Shown one piece after another: positions 31,690 to 43,641 of a DNA stretch of 64,000 nucleotides. The first letter of the stretch is position 1, and each line of letters begins with the position of its first letter. This DNA comes from Emydura subglobosa (taxonomy: Eukaryota > Chordata > Testudines > Chelidae), in contig ML679962.1 of the NCBI GenBank assembly GCA_007922225.1, forward strand, positions 28,627,563 through 28,691,562, read 5' to 3'. A program made the translations under genes and the position numbers. A model generated the notes under the pieces. It saw nothing but the letters and a program-made list of their open reading frames with translations, was not told the origin of the DNA and ran no database searches.

Positions 31690-32935
31690 TGTAACCCCTT
31701 CTTTTTCTGGGTTACTCGGGAGCAGGCAACGTTCACGGGGTGCAAGGGAGCCTTTGATTGGAGATCCTGAGTCTCCCAGTGATGATGTAGGATAGGTGGG
31801 AATCCTCTATCCACCCCTCTGCTGCAGTCCCTTTACTCTTAAAGGAATTTAAAACTGGCGGTGCCTCCACCTGGCTGGCCCCTGCACACGCTCAATAGTG
31901 GCCTTGGGAGCTTCCAGGACTAAACCTAGTCTAATAATTATAATAATCTGTGACCTAGATCTAACTCAACAATTGCAATTATGCAAACTAAACATCCAAT
32001 ATACTTAACGTAGAGTTTACACACCTTTACTTAACAGATTAAGGAAATATGACATAACAGACTGAAATTAAACACCACTATTATTTTAAATCCACAGGGG
32101 CAGTTGAATAAATCAATTAATAAAAATAGAATACAGTAATCCGTGAAACTGGTCTAGCTGGCATTTACACTGCCACTATCTACCCCACCTGCGGAGTGTG
32201 CACTCCGCGAGAGTTTACAGCCCTAACCCCTGGCTTGCGTGGGCGCGCTTGCAGATCGGAAGCAGACAGCGCTCTGCTGGGTCTGTGTCTGAGTTCAGCC
32301 AAAGTATCAAGCTGCAGATTTGGAGTTGGCCCTACCAAATGTCTGCAGTCCTGGCCCTGCTTAGAGGGACTCTCTCTGCTTCTTCTCAGGCCTAGTTAAA
32401 GTCTCTCTGCTGTGCCCCTTCCTTTACAAGCCCTGTCCCAAATAACAGAGTGTGGGGGGGGGAGGACACTCACCCCACCTTCACTGCAGGCCCACCTCAG
32501 CCAGCTCCAGGCTCAGTCCCTGCCCTGGCTTGGACAATGCCACCAACCTCCGAAGCTCCCTGCTCCATCAAAACTCCAGCAGGCTCTGAGCACCAGCTTC
32601 GGGAGCCCCGCAGCAGCCAGCAGCAGGCAGCTTCCAGCCTGGGCCGCACTCCACCCCAGCACCAAAATGGAGTCTCCACATGCTTTTTTCTGACTCCCTG
32701 GAAGCGGAAGAGTCTCGTTCTGTTTTCCCCAAGGCATCATGGGAGTGTAGTCTCCCAGGATCTTCCCAACTGTAAAACTCCCAATTAAGTTCCAAGGCCC
32801 CTGAAGTACAGGGGCCCTAGACTGAATTTTCAGCCTCTGTATCTTACTACTCAATCTCCCCTTACACTGCTGGGTGGTGATTCCATAGAGGTCATTCCCA
32901 GGTGCTTTGTAGACACAGGTTTTCTTCATTTACTA
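31690..32935. repeat. GC-rich, repeat-like block (unclassified)
   Basis: A composite stretch: a leading 'tgtaaccccttctttttctgggttac', an AT-rich middle with AATAAA near 32106, and a Cys/Ser/Pro-coding-like GC-rich part (32196-32790) with overlapping frames on both strands (112 and 138 aa) that show no domain. It may be an LTR or another mid-repetitive element. Boundaries were not found. Confidence 0.35.
32730..32751 (-). promoter_or_regulatory. ZNF143/STAF-like motif
   Basis: CAAGGCATCATGGGAGTG followed by TAGT matches the reverse complement of the ACTACAATTCCCAGCATGCCTTG-type motif with a 1-nt gap and two central changes. It sits inside a repeat-like block, so it may be present in many copies. 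Confidence 0.4.
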
Positions 32936-32970
32936 CAGTTGCAGCTGACTGGATTCTCCTCTCTCATTGA

Positions 32971-32991
32971 TTTTTTTTTTTTTTTTTTTTT
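32971..32991. repeat. T21 homopolymer
   Basis: A run of 21 T, followed by a degenerate 'cggtgtaattcc...gccagtgg' palindromic repeat remnant up to about 33060. Confidence 0.8.
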
Positions 32992-33069
32992 ACACGGTGT
33001 AATTCCACTACTGAACCAGTTGCTGCTGGTTTACTCCAATGCCAGTGGAAAGCAGGCCCAAGGAGAGGA

Positions 33070-33440
33070 ATTAGTATCTGAGCACTCTCCAAGTCACTTC
33101 ATTCAATAAAGGCTGACTCCAGCTGTTGCTGCCGCCTCAGAAAGATCTAGCAACCTGAAAAGTTTCAAATTGTAAAGTTCCTCCATTCTAAGGAATGGGA
33201 ATGGAAAGATTCACCTTCTTAATTAGTGAAACCCCCCAGAAGAAAACTGAGAACAACTTGGCTGATCTTTCAGACAGTAGAAAAAGTTAATTGATTTTAG
33301 CCTTGCACAACTCTGAAAGAATGGATTCTGCTCAAACTTATATGGATGCAGTGAGACCAAGCATGGAAAATGCAAGCCATACAGGAATTTTCATAAAGGT
33401 TGGAAGATCGGAAAACAAGAAGTAGAAGACTAGTGAAGTC
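33070..33440. other. No recognisable feature
   Basis: AT-rich, no gene or repeat end seen. Confidence 0.4.
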
Positions 33441-33475
33441 TTAAGGATACATTTTGTACACTATTTTGGAGGCAT

Positions 33476-33830
33476 TAATCTCATTAGTTAATCATTTAAT
33501 TAATAGCAATTAAAGCTTGGCAAATATACTTATAAAAGCCCTTTAGTACATATCAACACTGAAGGACAGAAATGGGGAAAAAAATTAGCTCCATTAAAAA
33601 TGAGGGAGGTGAAATCAACACGGTGTCTACAATGGCTGTGTTGTTAAATTGCTGTTCTTTAACATGAAAAATAAAGAGGCCAGCATGTGGGCAACTAGGA
33701 AGTAATGAAAACTATGTCAATATAGGTGTTGATGAAAAGTAGGCAAGGGAATCTTGGGAGAAAAAATTAATACATGCAGATGCATTCCAGGGTCCTATGG
33801 GAATTAACTAATAAACTTACTATGAACCAC
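33476..33830. promoter_or_regulatory. Candidate homeodomain-rich non-coding element
   Basis: 33476-33515 contains 'attaatctcattagttaatc' followed by 'atttaattaatagcaattaa', a dense set of ATTA/TAAT cores. The following 300 bp look like unique AT-rich sequence. The element is proposed from motif density alone. Confidence 0.25.
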
Positions 33831-34445
33831 TGGCAATTATTCTACCTGACAGCGACCACCTGGGTAAGCACCAAGTCTTGTCAGCATTCAGCCTCACGCT
33901 TGTAACATGACCGTGAAAAAATACAGAAGTTGGGGGTGGGGTGGAGAAATGTGAACAATATCTGATTTCCTCCCTCCCCCCCCATTCCAGTGTAACTCGT
34001 CTTCGGGCGAGCTATTCTTGAGTTGTGATTGTAAATGAGAGGAGAATTAGGAGTGAGAGCCTTTTAAAATTTAGAGGAGCCTAACATTCACTCTCACAAA
34101 TCAGTGGCAGGCAGTATATTCAGCAGCTGCTCAGAGGCACTCAGACAGTATAGATTACGATACATCTGCTGAAACTTGCATTTATTAGCAAGCAGCTATA
34201 TAGTTAGAGGCTGGGCTAGGTGATCACCAACCGTCGTTTCACAGAAAAGGTTTGTGTGGGTCTAAGTACTATGTGTGCTGGTATAATATTGTTTGATTAA
34301 TTATATAGCTCCACGGTGGCATACAAAGCCGGAGAGGGGAGGCAGTGTGGAGTTGCACCCCCACAGCAGAAGATCCTAGAGGCACACAGTAGCAGAGGCA
34401 AGCCCAGTGGGCTTGATCATGCAAGGGGCCAAGCACTCTGACTCA

Positions 34446-34514
34446 GAATCAGAAAAGCGCTTAAGCACATGCTTACAGGCAAGCGCGTGCTTAAGTGTTT
34501 TGCAGGATCAGGGC
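34446..34514. repeat. Palindromic AAGCAC-type MITE-like repeat
   Basis: 'aaaagcgcttaagcacatgc' and 'gcgcgtgcttaagtgttttg' are near-perfect complements, followed by 'caggatcagggcc'. Same family as 62787. Confidence 0.75.
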
Positions 34515-34839
34515 CAATGTCTCTATAAGCCCCTTGGAGCTCAGACACTTCGCAGCCTCTTCAAGGGTGGCAGTGCCCTCTCCCCATGAGGGAGTCTTGT
34601 GTTGGAGGTGGGAGAGGAGAGAGGATAGGACCATAGCCCCATGGCTGCTAGACATGAAGTCCTTGTGTGTTTAGTGTGCAGGGAAGAAAAGCTTTGCTTT
34701 ATCACTGCACAGAGGAGCAGCATGTCATGGTTACAGGACTAGTTGGACCTTTGACACCTCTTAAGCGGTTACACTCAGAGACACTAAGGGTCTAGTCCTC
34801 TCGTCTTCACCGGTCCCACTACCTCCCCTGCCTCCCAGC

Positions 34840-35737
34840 CAATGTTCCCTTGAAGATGCGTGCATGCGCAGCCATGCAGCAATTGGGTACCTACTGGGCA
34901 TCTCATGTAGCTGGTAGCATGGCTGGTACCTGGGCCCGTAATCAGCCAGAACCTGCAGCAGTATCAGCCTGGGCCCTGCTCTATCTGCCAGGCCCTGCTG
35001 CTGGAGCCCAGGGCCAGGGGAAATCTCAAGGCAGCAGGGAAGGCTAAGGGGTGGGCTTGGAGGGCTGGGGGCACAATTTAGGTAGGGTGGGGAGGCTGTT
35101 CAAAGGCTGGCAGTGGTGAAATGAGCCCCCGGCCAAGAGCCACAGCATGATGGCGGGGTGGGGGTGGGGGGGAGGCAGACAGCATATTACTGCTGAGGTG
35201 GGGTGCCCGTTCCATGAGATTCTCTCCAGGCTGCGATGGCAGCTTCCTGGTGGGGACCCAGGTGTGTGTGGGGGAGGGGGAGAGGAGGGGGGGAGCAGGA
35301 CTGGTTGTGGGACAAAGAGGGACAGACTCTAAAACCCTTTCTCCCAAGGAAGTATCAAGCCTGGAGGGCGGAGTAAGGAGTGGGATGGGGGGAGGCAGGA
35401 GTTCCTGGGAGGGGACTGTGGGAGGATCCCTCAAAAGCTGAGTCTCCTGGGAGCGGGTGGGTGGATGGTCTCATGCGGGGGGAGGTGGGAAGAGGCAGGG
35501 ACTCCTGACCGTTGAGTGGTTTTTAACACTGTGTCTCTTGAAAGCACTGAACCCCCCGATATGTGCGCCCCAGATGTGTTACGGACAGCTCACCTCAAAA
35601 CTAGCTTGCACTGGACTGCTTTGAGCTGGCCCAAGTGTGAGCTGGCCCAAAGACATGTACATGCTCAAAGACATACATGTCATGCTCGGTGGAGTTCGTA
35701 GCCCACGCCAAACAAACGCATTTTAGAGGGAATGCTG
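34840..35737. mobile_element. hAT-like non-autonomous element (898 bp)
   Basis: Starts CAATGTTCCCTTG and ends AGAGGGAATGCTG, short inverted repeats of the 'CAGTGTTCCCTCTAA' type. It is flanked by an 8-bp duplication with one mismatch (CTCCCAGC at 34832-34839 and GTCCCAGC at 35738-35745), as expected for hAT. The interior is G-rich (35140-35500) and has no transposase. Overlapping frames there (118 and 75 aa) follow from composition. Confidence 0.75.
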
Positions 35738-35749
35738 GTCCCAGCCGTG

Positions 35750-37600
35750 ATTTCTCAGCAGGTCCAACTGGGCTCCGCACCTGCAAGTCTTCCCTTTGGG
35801 CGCTGGGAGCAGAGGCTGACGCTGTGACCAGGCAGCTTTCTTAAAACAAAGCATTGTTTGGTCTTAACGCTACAAACACCGCAAAGCATAAGCGACTAAA
35901 ACACTCAAGACTCACGTCTCTCACCTAAGCTTTCAGGGATAAGCCTCAGGAAGGCCCAGCTGCCTATCAATCCCTCCACAAACACTCTCTCTGTGTTGCT
36001 GTGTTCCTTATGAACAACCCGACAACCACGTCCCTCTCCCTTGAATGTTGCTTATACACCCAAAGCCCTTTGCCTTTGGTTCCTTTGCATCCACCACCTA
36101 TGAGCCCCTCTTCCCCTCCAAACCTTGCCAGACTCATCTGCTGAGCTTGATAGTGGATCAGAGAGAGGACATCAAAGCAAACAGGGCTAGTATTTGTCCC
36201 TCGTGTGGGTAAATGGTGCCTAGCTAAAGCTCTTGTCCTCTTTCCTGAGTGTGTGCAATTAACCCCTTGTACTTCTATAGCAAACTCTCACAGCGGACAA
36301 GCAGAACATAGATTGATATTACATAATGCCCTGTTTCTCTCTCTCTCTCTCACCCTTGCCTCTTTTCCCTCTCCCTGTCGCTTTGAGTAATATTTCTTTC
36401 GTTGGGCATGTTGCTTGTCTGCAGTGACAAGACTGCAACCTTTTTGTTTGCTGGACTGCTTCAGTAAATCAAACACTTACTTTCTCCCCCCTTATTCATG
36501 TTTTGAGCAGCCACAATGTTCAATCTGAAGCAGAATAAAAGGCCTTTTAAATAGGGGAAGCTCCTGTAAGTAACCACTTTACTAGAGACCTAATGTCAAG
36601 GTATGGTACATCTAGCAATTTTGACAGGGGCCATTTAAAACAGTTATCTACTGTGTGTTTTAATGGCAGGAACATAATTCAAACAGCTGAATGCATACCT
36701 TGAATGAAAACTGCTTCAGCAGTTTCTTATTCTGCAGTCTGTTTTATTTCCCCCCCAACCTTGATCTGAGATCTTTTGGGAACACAGGATATTGTGTTCA
36801 CCACCAAATGGATCGCTTTTCAGTTTGAGTCAAGGCTCATCTTTGCACAGCCAACTACAGTATATGAAATTAGAGCCAAGGCTGGTGAGAATTCGCACGT
36901 TAAAAGGGCATAAAATAATATTCAAGGATAAGAGAATTCTTTCCTTGTCATCAAAGGAAAGCATTCTTTCTAATACTGGTTTACACCTCCTGCCAGGTGT
37001 TGCCTCAGCAAAAAGCGCTGGGTTCAAAAAAACTGGAGAAACAGCGCTGGTTTGAACGCCCCCCTTCCCCCAAAAGTTGGAAAACTAAATTACCTCCCAT
37101 GGGCATCCTTGATAGGCAAGACTTCCCCACTTGGCAACACAAGGAAAACTTTATTAGGGGATAAAAGGGCCACAAAATAAACTTATCGAAGCCAACGATA
37201 ATAAAGGAACTGTGTCTGTGTGCGACTCCCACCCCACAGGGTGTCTTGGCAAAAGTCTCACACTGGGAGAGGACTGAGTATAGGTGCCCTGCAATAGCTA
37301 CTTCCTTTGTGGTACCTTCACGTGCTGTATGTTGTCCAGGGTTGGTGGAGTCCAGAGTTCAGGCAGGTCTATCTCTAGCCACTGGAGAAGTGCTGTTCTG
37401 GTCTGCTCCAGGGGGGCTCTTAGTCTTTTATTAATAGCTGGGTAGGAAGGCCCTTCCAGGAGTTGTTCAGCGATGCTGTTACATGCCGTGGCTTCAGCGA
37501 AAGCCCCGTCAGCATTGCCACTTGCTCTCTCTATGCCATCACCCACCTTGACGTTACCTGTCCACTTGGAGCTCTGACACAGCTCTGGACTGCTCTTCTC
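35750..37600. other. No recognisable gene
   Basis: Includes a short (CT)n tract at about 36334-36352 and frames without motifs. Nothing supports a gene. Confidence 0.4.
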
Positions 37601-37608
37601 TCTGTTCA

Positions 37609-37622
37609 CCAATAGGTGGCAG
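37609..37622 (+). promoter_or_regulatory. CTCF-like motif
   Basis: CCAATAGGTGGCAG matches CCASYAGRKGGCRS at all but one position. The match is to the published consensus from memory. Occupancy is unknown. Confidence 0.4.
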
Positions 37623-37660
37623 TAGCTAGCTTCCTAGTCCCTAGGTCCCCTGACCCCAAG

Positions 37661-37920
37661 GCTAGGGGTATGTCTGGCGTGCCAGCGGCACCGCTGGATC
37701 GATTCTTCGGGGTCGACTGAGTGGCAGTGGAGACCCACTCAATGGATCTGGAAGTCGATGGCGTTAATCTACCCCCACAAAAAAATGAATGCTGCGTTGA
37801 CGGGAGGGCATTTCCCGTTGGCGCAGTTGGGGGGGGACCCCGCGGTAAGTAGAAGTTAGGAAGGAGATATCTCCCGTCGGCTGCCACCGAATTTCGCCGG
37901 CAGTGTAGACCAAGCCTAAG
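37661..37920. mobile_element. MITE (Harbinger-type 'gtctacact' group)
   Basis: Begins 'gctaggggtatgtctggcgt' and ends 'cggcagtgtagaccaagcct'. The interior has 'gatcgattcttcggggtcga', 'cacaaaaaaatgaatgctgc' and 'gagatatctcccgtcggc'. I recall the same order from turtle genomes as a non-autonomous DNA transposon. Confidence 0.7.
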
Positions 37921-38017
37921 GCTGGCAAAGCTCCTGCTTTAAGACCTCATGAGAGTCCTCTGTAAAGACAGGAGTAGCTGTCACTTGTGAAAGTCAACTG
38001 TTCTCTGTGGGCGAGTA

Positions 38018-38429
38018 CAGGGGCTCTCAATCTTTTCCTGAGACCCACCCCAACACGCTATTAAAAATTCCAGGGCTGGGGGTGGGGGCTCTGGGCTCCA
38101 GGTTTCAGCTAGCAGGGGAGGGGGTGCCGGGTGGGGGCTCAGAATTTCTGCCACCAGGGGGGAGGGGGGCTGGGAACATCAGCTGCCAGACTGGGGGGAT
38201 AGGGGCTTCTGCCCCGAGGGGCTCCTGACTGGGGGGGGGGGGCCCTGGGCCTTAGCCCCCTGGGGCAGGATGGGACAGGAGGGTCTTGGGGCTCCTGGCT
38301 TTAGCCCTGTGGGGTGGGGGGTCTTGGAGCTTCTATCCCAGGGGGTATTGGGGCTCAGGACTCGTGGACCTCCTGAATTGGCTCATGGCCCCCCTTTGAA
38401 GGCCACGGACCCGCAGTTGAGAACCGCTG
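38018..38429. mobile_element. hAT non-autonomous element (412 bp) with G-rich interior
   Basis: Starts CAGGGGCTCTCAA and ends TTGAGAACCGCTG, good hAT-type inverted repeats. It is flanked by 8-bp sequences GGCGAGTA (38010-38017) and GTCTAGTA (38430-38437) that agree at 6 of 8 positions. The inside consists of degenerate G-rich units ('ggggctcctggctttagccc' and similar), including a run of 12 G at 38231-38242. There is no ORF of significance. Confidence 0.85.
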
Positions 38430-38439
38430 GTCTAGTAAG

Positions 38440-40775
38440 TATGTCTGCTCCCTGACCACTCCAGTAATGTGCATTCCCCCAAACTACGGGTTGATTAAAT
38501 CAAAAGAGAAATTGAGTATTTCTGGTCTACTGAGACTCTCTTGAATACTGTTGACTTTTGAAGGGTGACAACTGTATTGTGGAACTGGAAGAGATGCCTT
38601 AATCCAGCCCAGGGCATGTTTGGCAGAGTCGGTTCAGATGAGGACTCCCAGAAATGGAATAGCATGTGAGGACTGAAGGGTGTGTGTAAGTCTGAACAGT
38701 GTATTTATCTGCACTATGTCTGATTTGTGGCAGGGAACCATGCGCACCAGCTGGAGAAGTATAACAAAGTCTGTTTAAATATTAGCTTTAGCAGAGGTCG
38801 TCTCTTTAAGATAGTAATATAACTCTAACATGTTTTGTCATTTCAAAGTACTGGAATTTTTTATTAGGGAAGAAATGTTCCAATTCAAAATACACTGAAC
38901 ACATTCTTGCAGAAATTCAAGCCACATTTTAGGATATTAAAATATTATCATAAGGTAAAGAATTTGGAAATCACAATGTTTCTTGAAGCCATTAGCTCTC
39001 ATTCCACTGACTTATTTTAGTTTTTCTTTTTTTGGTAATGTTAATTGTGGTATAGAAAACACTGACAGGTTGTATGACAAACTTGGCTTTAGCATATTGG
39101 AAAAAATAAAATGTCAGTAACTAAAACCTCTCTGTTTAATCTTTGATTCACAGATTACATCAGTAAATGAGTAGGATTTAAACACTTTTCTTCCCAGATG
39201 TCCTAGGTGATGGGAATTAAATGCATAATGGTGGCTTTGAAGATGGTTTTTAAATGTCACAGCTTGAAAAAAAATAATGCTATGAAATTTTGACTTTTGG
39301 GCCATCAAAGCAGCTAAGTGTGGAATGGGAAATGGATTTCTAACAGACAAGACTTTTGTTTACTACACAAAAAATACAGCCAATATGTTTGATTGTTCTG
39401 GAATATCCGCACAATGAGAATGCACTCAATTGTGCTTAAAAATGCACTGAAATTTTGTTTGAATGAAATTACTTTGTATGTCAAATTTAGAACTACTGGA
39501 AACTGTCCCACCTGGTGTTAGTTTGTCTGGATCAGCCTAGGAATGTGTGAGACTCCCTGGTTTTTGCCAAGAATACGCCACCCGTGTACAATGTTCCAGC
39601 AACATAGAGGGACTTCATCTGCATCAAGGATCCTTTGGGCTGCTGTTGTTGCAGTGAAGTTTCATGGGCCCTGTGACTATGTAACTGTGGAGACTACTTC
39701 TTGTTCTTCTTCTGAAGAGGACTTCCCACGTGAGTGACCACATAAAGCAGATTTAGGCATCAGGTGCTGCTTAAAACTTCTTCTTTCCCAGGCAATGTAC
39801 TATACATGCTCATTTTATCATCCTTCTGATGTGTGTAATGTCCAGAAAAAGAGCTAATTTTGTATATTAGCTTTCCAAAACGGCTAAAAAGAGCACTCAG
39901 AGGTATGTTTAGGCAAAGTGAGTCTCTTCTAATGATGCAATGATCCTTGCTTGGTTTTTTTGTACTGATTTACTGAATTGTCACTTGCTATCCCGCTGCG
40001 GAGGTTTAGGGGCAGAATTTGGAGTCATTTTCCACCTCGAAATAGCTTGTTTCCCCCCCCCCACCCAAACTCATCATGCTCCATCTACCTACCTGCATAT
40101 ATACTGCATTCAGTGCTAACTGTTCACCCACTGGAACCATTGCTACATCTGCTCTTTCAGCTGACCTCTTATGCAAGGTTGTGTATACCTATTAAAGCCT
40201 GGTGCTATCGTACCTGGGATGTGGCCCAAACTCTCCTTTTTGCATGTCAGCCTTGCTCTTGTCTGAAGAACAGGTCAAAGCTCAATTATCTTTTCAGAAA
40301 ACATTAGAGAGAGTCCAACTCCAGGCTATGGTGTTCAATCCTGCCGTTTAAATTGCATCAATAGCATTGATCTGCTCGAAAGAATCATTCCTACACAATT
40401 GCTTACAAGAGTATACAAGTATATGTATTTAATATAGGACATACCTATGAAGACGCTCTTTCAACAACACTTAAAAACATGCTTATGTTACTTCCATATG
40501 AAAGCTATCAGGAGTTGAACTAACAGTGTGGCCTGGATATACAGACTGTCTTGGAGGTTCACCTCGCTGCTAATATATATGCAATCGATGTGAGCTTTGA
40601 CACCTAGACCCAGTCTTTCAAAGGTATTTAGGCACCATTCAATGAGAGTTAAGCATCTAAATCCCTTGGTGGATCTGGGCCTTGGTGACTAAACTGGAGA
40701 CATGCATAAGACAGTGAGAGGGGAAGTCGGGGGGGGTTGAAGGAAGGAAAGAGGAAGTGAGATGCCTCAGTTTAT
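38440..40775. other. No recognisable gene
   Basis: AT-rich sequence with short frames only (for example 39978-40307). No repeat boundaries were found. Confidence 0.45.
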
Positions 40776-40779
40776 GAAA

Positions 40780-40975
40780 GCTGGCAGCTGTTTACAAATT
40801 TCATTGGTTTTACTTAAACAGTTTAAAACGACCAAAATGAAAACAATTAATTTTTTTTACTGTTTGGCTGAAAATTCAGAAAAAAATCAGTTTTGGGTTG
40901 ACCCTAATTTTTTGTTTTTTTAAGCTGCCATCAAACTGAAAAATCAGTTATTTACTCAGCTCTGGTCTTAACCTC
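40780..40975 (+). repeat. AT-rich dispersed repeat (unclassified)
   Basis: Phrases 'tttacttaaacagtttaaaa', 'ggctgaaaattcagaaaaaa' and 'ttatttactcagctctggt' resemble the repeat at 10975-11305. No ends are defined. Confidence 0.3.
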
Positions 40976-40979
40976 ATTT

Positions 40980-42175
40980 GAAAAATTGCCAGTGGGGAAT
41001 GGACATACATTTCATTTGTCTTAGTAGATTTTTGTATCTTTTTATCCTATTTTGGACCCAATCCCACAAACACTTGCATGAGTGAAGTTACACACGTGAA
41101 TAGTCCGATTTATAAAATAAAGTTGCATATGTCCACAAGTGTTTGCAGGATTTAGACCGAAGTTAGGATATGGGTCTGCTCTTAATTAATCCTAAACTCT
41201 TCTCCTTACTTCTACTCTTACCAGTAAAGAGAAATTGCTAAGTGGTCAATATATGCTAATTAAATGCTGTGCTTGGGTACCCTGTTTTACAAATAGAGTG
41301 CTTATTGTGTGAAGGTATTACTTCTCCTGTATTCTTGTCATGTCATTCGGAATTGCAGGGCTTTCACACGTTTGGAATAAATGCCTTTTATGCAAAGCAG
41401 CCATTCCACTTAAACTCTCTACATGCAAAACATTTGATAACGTATCTCTAGCTTTCAAGCGTGTAAGAAAGAAAATATTCCTATTCCAAATTTACCAACC
41501 CTACACACAGGTAGCTATCAAATAGGATTACTGCTTGGAAGGTGGCGCATTGATCTTTCACTTAAAATTACTCATAATGTCAAATGCAAGATGACTTCTG
41601 AAGTCTAAAATTGTAACTTCTTGTCATTTAGTGCTTTTATACTGTACATAACTTTGCAGTAATGCTTCTTCAAATCGAAAGGAAATTGCACCCTATTAAA
41701 GGTGCAATAGGAACAGCTGTATTCCTAGAGCTGAACTGGAAAAATAGAGTACATCTGTTTATCTGTTCAGAATCTGGGTCACTACAGAAAAAGGTATGCC
41801 GTCCCACCCTCTTTCCATGCCAATGTATGTCCGAACCCAATCTGACTCATCCCTCACTCAGTTACAGTTGCACCCTTTTGCAGTAGGTTCTTCTCCTTGG
41901 GTCCTTTGCAGGGGCCAAAATTTCCATTGACTTCAATAGAACAATGATGCAGCCAAGTGGAGAAGGTATGGAGGGAAGATATTTGGGTTGAACAGAAGTT
42001 AAAGCAGTTGCGTAGAGCCTTAAGGGGCTCCATTCTTATATGGTGCTTAGAGAGTGGCGTCCTTTGTAGGAGACTTGGCCACAATTGCACTTCCTCTTTG
42101 TAAGCCAAATGCCCGTGTTTCCTTTCGATCTCTCACACAATGTGCAAGCCATTGGTACTGCATTGTGCTACCCCC
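40980..42175. other. No recognisable gene
   Basis: The part 41050-41160 has 'cccaatcccacaaacacttg' and its near-complement 'cacaagtgtttgcaggattt', another imperfect palindromic repeat. The rest is featureless. Confidence 0.45.
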
Positions 42176-42180
42176 TCATG

Positions 42181-42286
42181 GCCCTGATCTAGCAATGCAT
42201 TTAAGTATATATTTAATTTTAAACATATGAATAGCGCACTGACTTCACTGTTTAAATTAAACATATACTTAAATGTTTTGTTAGGG
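42181..42286. repeat. Palindromic AAGCAC-type MITE-like repeat
   Basis: 'gccctgatctagcaatgcat', 'ttaagtatatatttaatttt' and the complementary 'ttaaattaaacatatactta' and 'aatgttttgttagggg' form a long imperfect hairpin. Confidence 0.7.
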
Positions 42287-42289
42287 GAA

Positions 42290-42999
42290 ACATGAGCAAA
42301 GTGTTCCACCCAGTTCTCAAAAGGGCCTGCAACTTGCATCCTTTTTCTCAAATGCATACTGTGCATGTCACTTAGGCCTACATCTTCAAAGGTATTTAGA
42401 TGCAGAACCCCCATTGTTTTCATTTGGGAGTTAGGCGCTTACATGCTTTTATAGGACTGGGGCCTAATCTCTGTTTCAATGCCCAATCTGTGAAATAAGG
42501 ATAATACTTTTTCTCTCCCAGTCTTGTCTATGCCGATTGTAAACTCTCTAGGGGGTGGACTGTCCCATACTATGTATTTTTCAGCATGGAGCACAATTGG
42601 GACCTGACTGCAGTTGAGCCTCTGGGTGCTACTGTAATACAGATGATAGGACTCAGAAATAAATGGCAAACGAAGTCACATTATTGTTTTAAATGTGTAA
42701 GAAGCTACTCCTTGGCACAGTACATGGCAAAGGGGAGTACTTTGTCTTCTCCTGGAAGGCTGCTGTCTTCTGCTCTATAGTCTAATGCATTAATACATAT
42801 TTTGTATCTTCAGTCACTGCTAAACCTGGATAGAGACTGCAGCTGTGTCCTAGCAGTGTCTGTGAAATGGGCTATTGACCATGTTGGTCGAAGATGAGAC
42901 CAGAGCACAGGAACTAAAACTACTTTAAAAAAACTGAATTTGCATTAGGGTTTTTACTTCCATTTTTATAAATAATGTATAAGCTGTTACCTTAATTAT
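42290..42999. other. No recognisable gene
   Basis: No exon is supported. A degenerate repeat relic ending 'ggactggggcct' lies near 42472. Confidence 0.4.
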
Positions 43000-43007
43000 G
43001 CTATTCT

Positions 43008-43096
43008 GTATCTTTGATTTATTGTAAATCATTAAAGTGTCTCTAATGATACTGCTTTATCTGTTCATTTAAAATTACAATATAAATCAAAGGTAT
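43008..43096. promoter_or_regulatory. Inverted pair of TCF/LEF-like sites in a hairpin
   Basis: GTATCTTTGATTTATTGTAA (43008-43027) is nearly complementary to TTACAATATAAATCAAAGGT (43075-43094). Each arm contains a CTTTGAT-type TCF/LEF motif, in opposite orientation. The loop is about 47 nt. The surroundings look non-repetitive. Confidence 0.35.
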
Positions 43097-43099
43097 CAT

Positions 43100-43641
43100 T
43101 AAATATAATTTCACCTTATTGTATACTTCAAAGTCCCTGGGGATGTTTTATTTCTATGCTTCTAATCTCTTAATTCAGCGAAAAAGTGACTTTAGTAAGT
43201 GACATGATAAATAATGTAAAACGTAGCACTTTCATACCATAATCATGCCAAGAGAAATGAAAGAGTAGCTAAGGTGTCAGAGGATATAAATTGCTGCAAA
43301 GGTATTAGCATCCCAGGAAGAAGGTATGTTGCACGGAGAAGTAAGGTCTACTGTCCACATATTGACTCTTTCTAATTAGTTGGAAGATTTATAGTGGCTC
43401 TAAAAATTGGCTATTGTTTTTTGTCACATCCCTGCATTGCAATCATTTTGCTCATTGACTGTACATGTAAGAACCACCTCTGCACTCAGGGCGTGCAACG
43501 CTGCTGGGGTTGCAAAAGGTTATTTTATTGTATTGTTCTCCACCTGCCTTTTCAATATAAAGAGCCAGGTTCTGCTCCCTTACGCTAGTGCAAGCGCCTG
43601 GAGTCAAATGAGGATTTAAAGTATACTCTGAAAAGCAACTG

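Noticed and set aside
32513..32929. 138-codon minus-strand and 112-codon plus-strand frames
   Set aside because: They overlap within a repeat-like GC-rich block and neither shows a motif.
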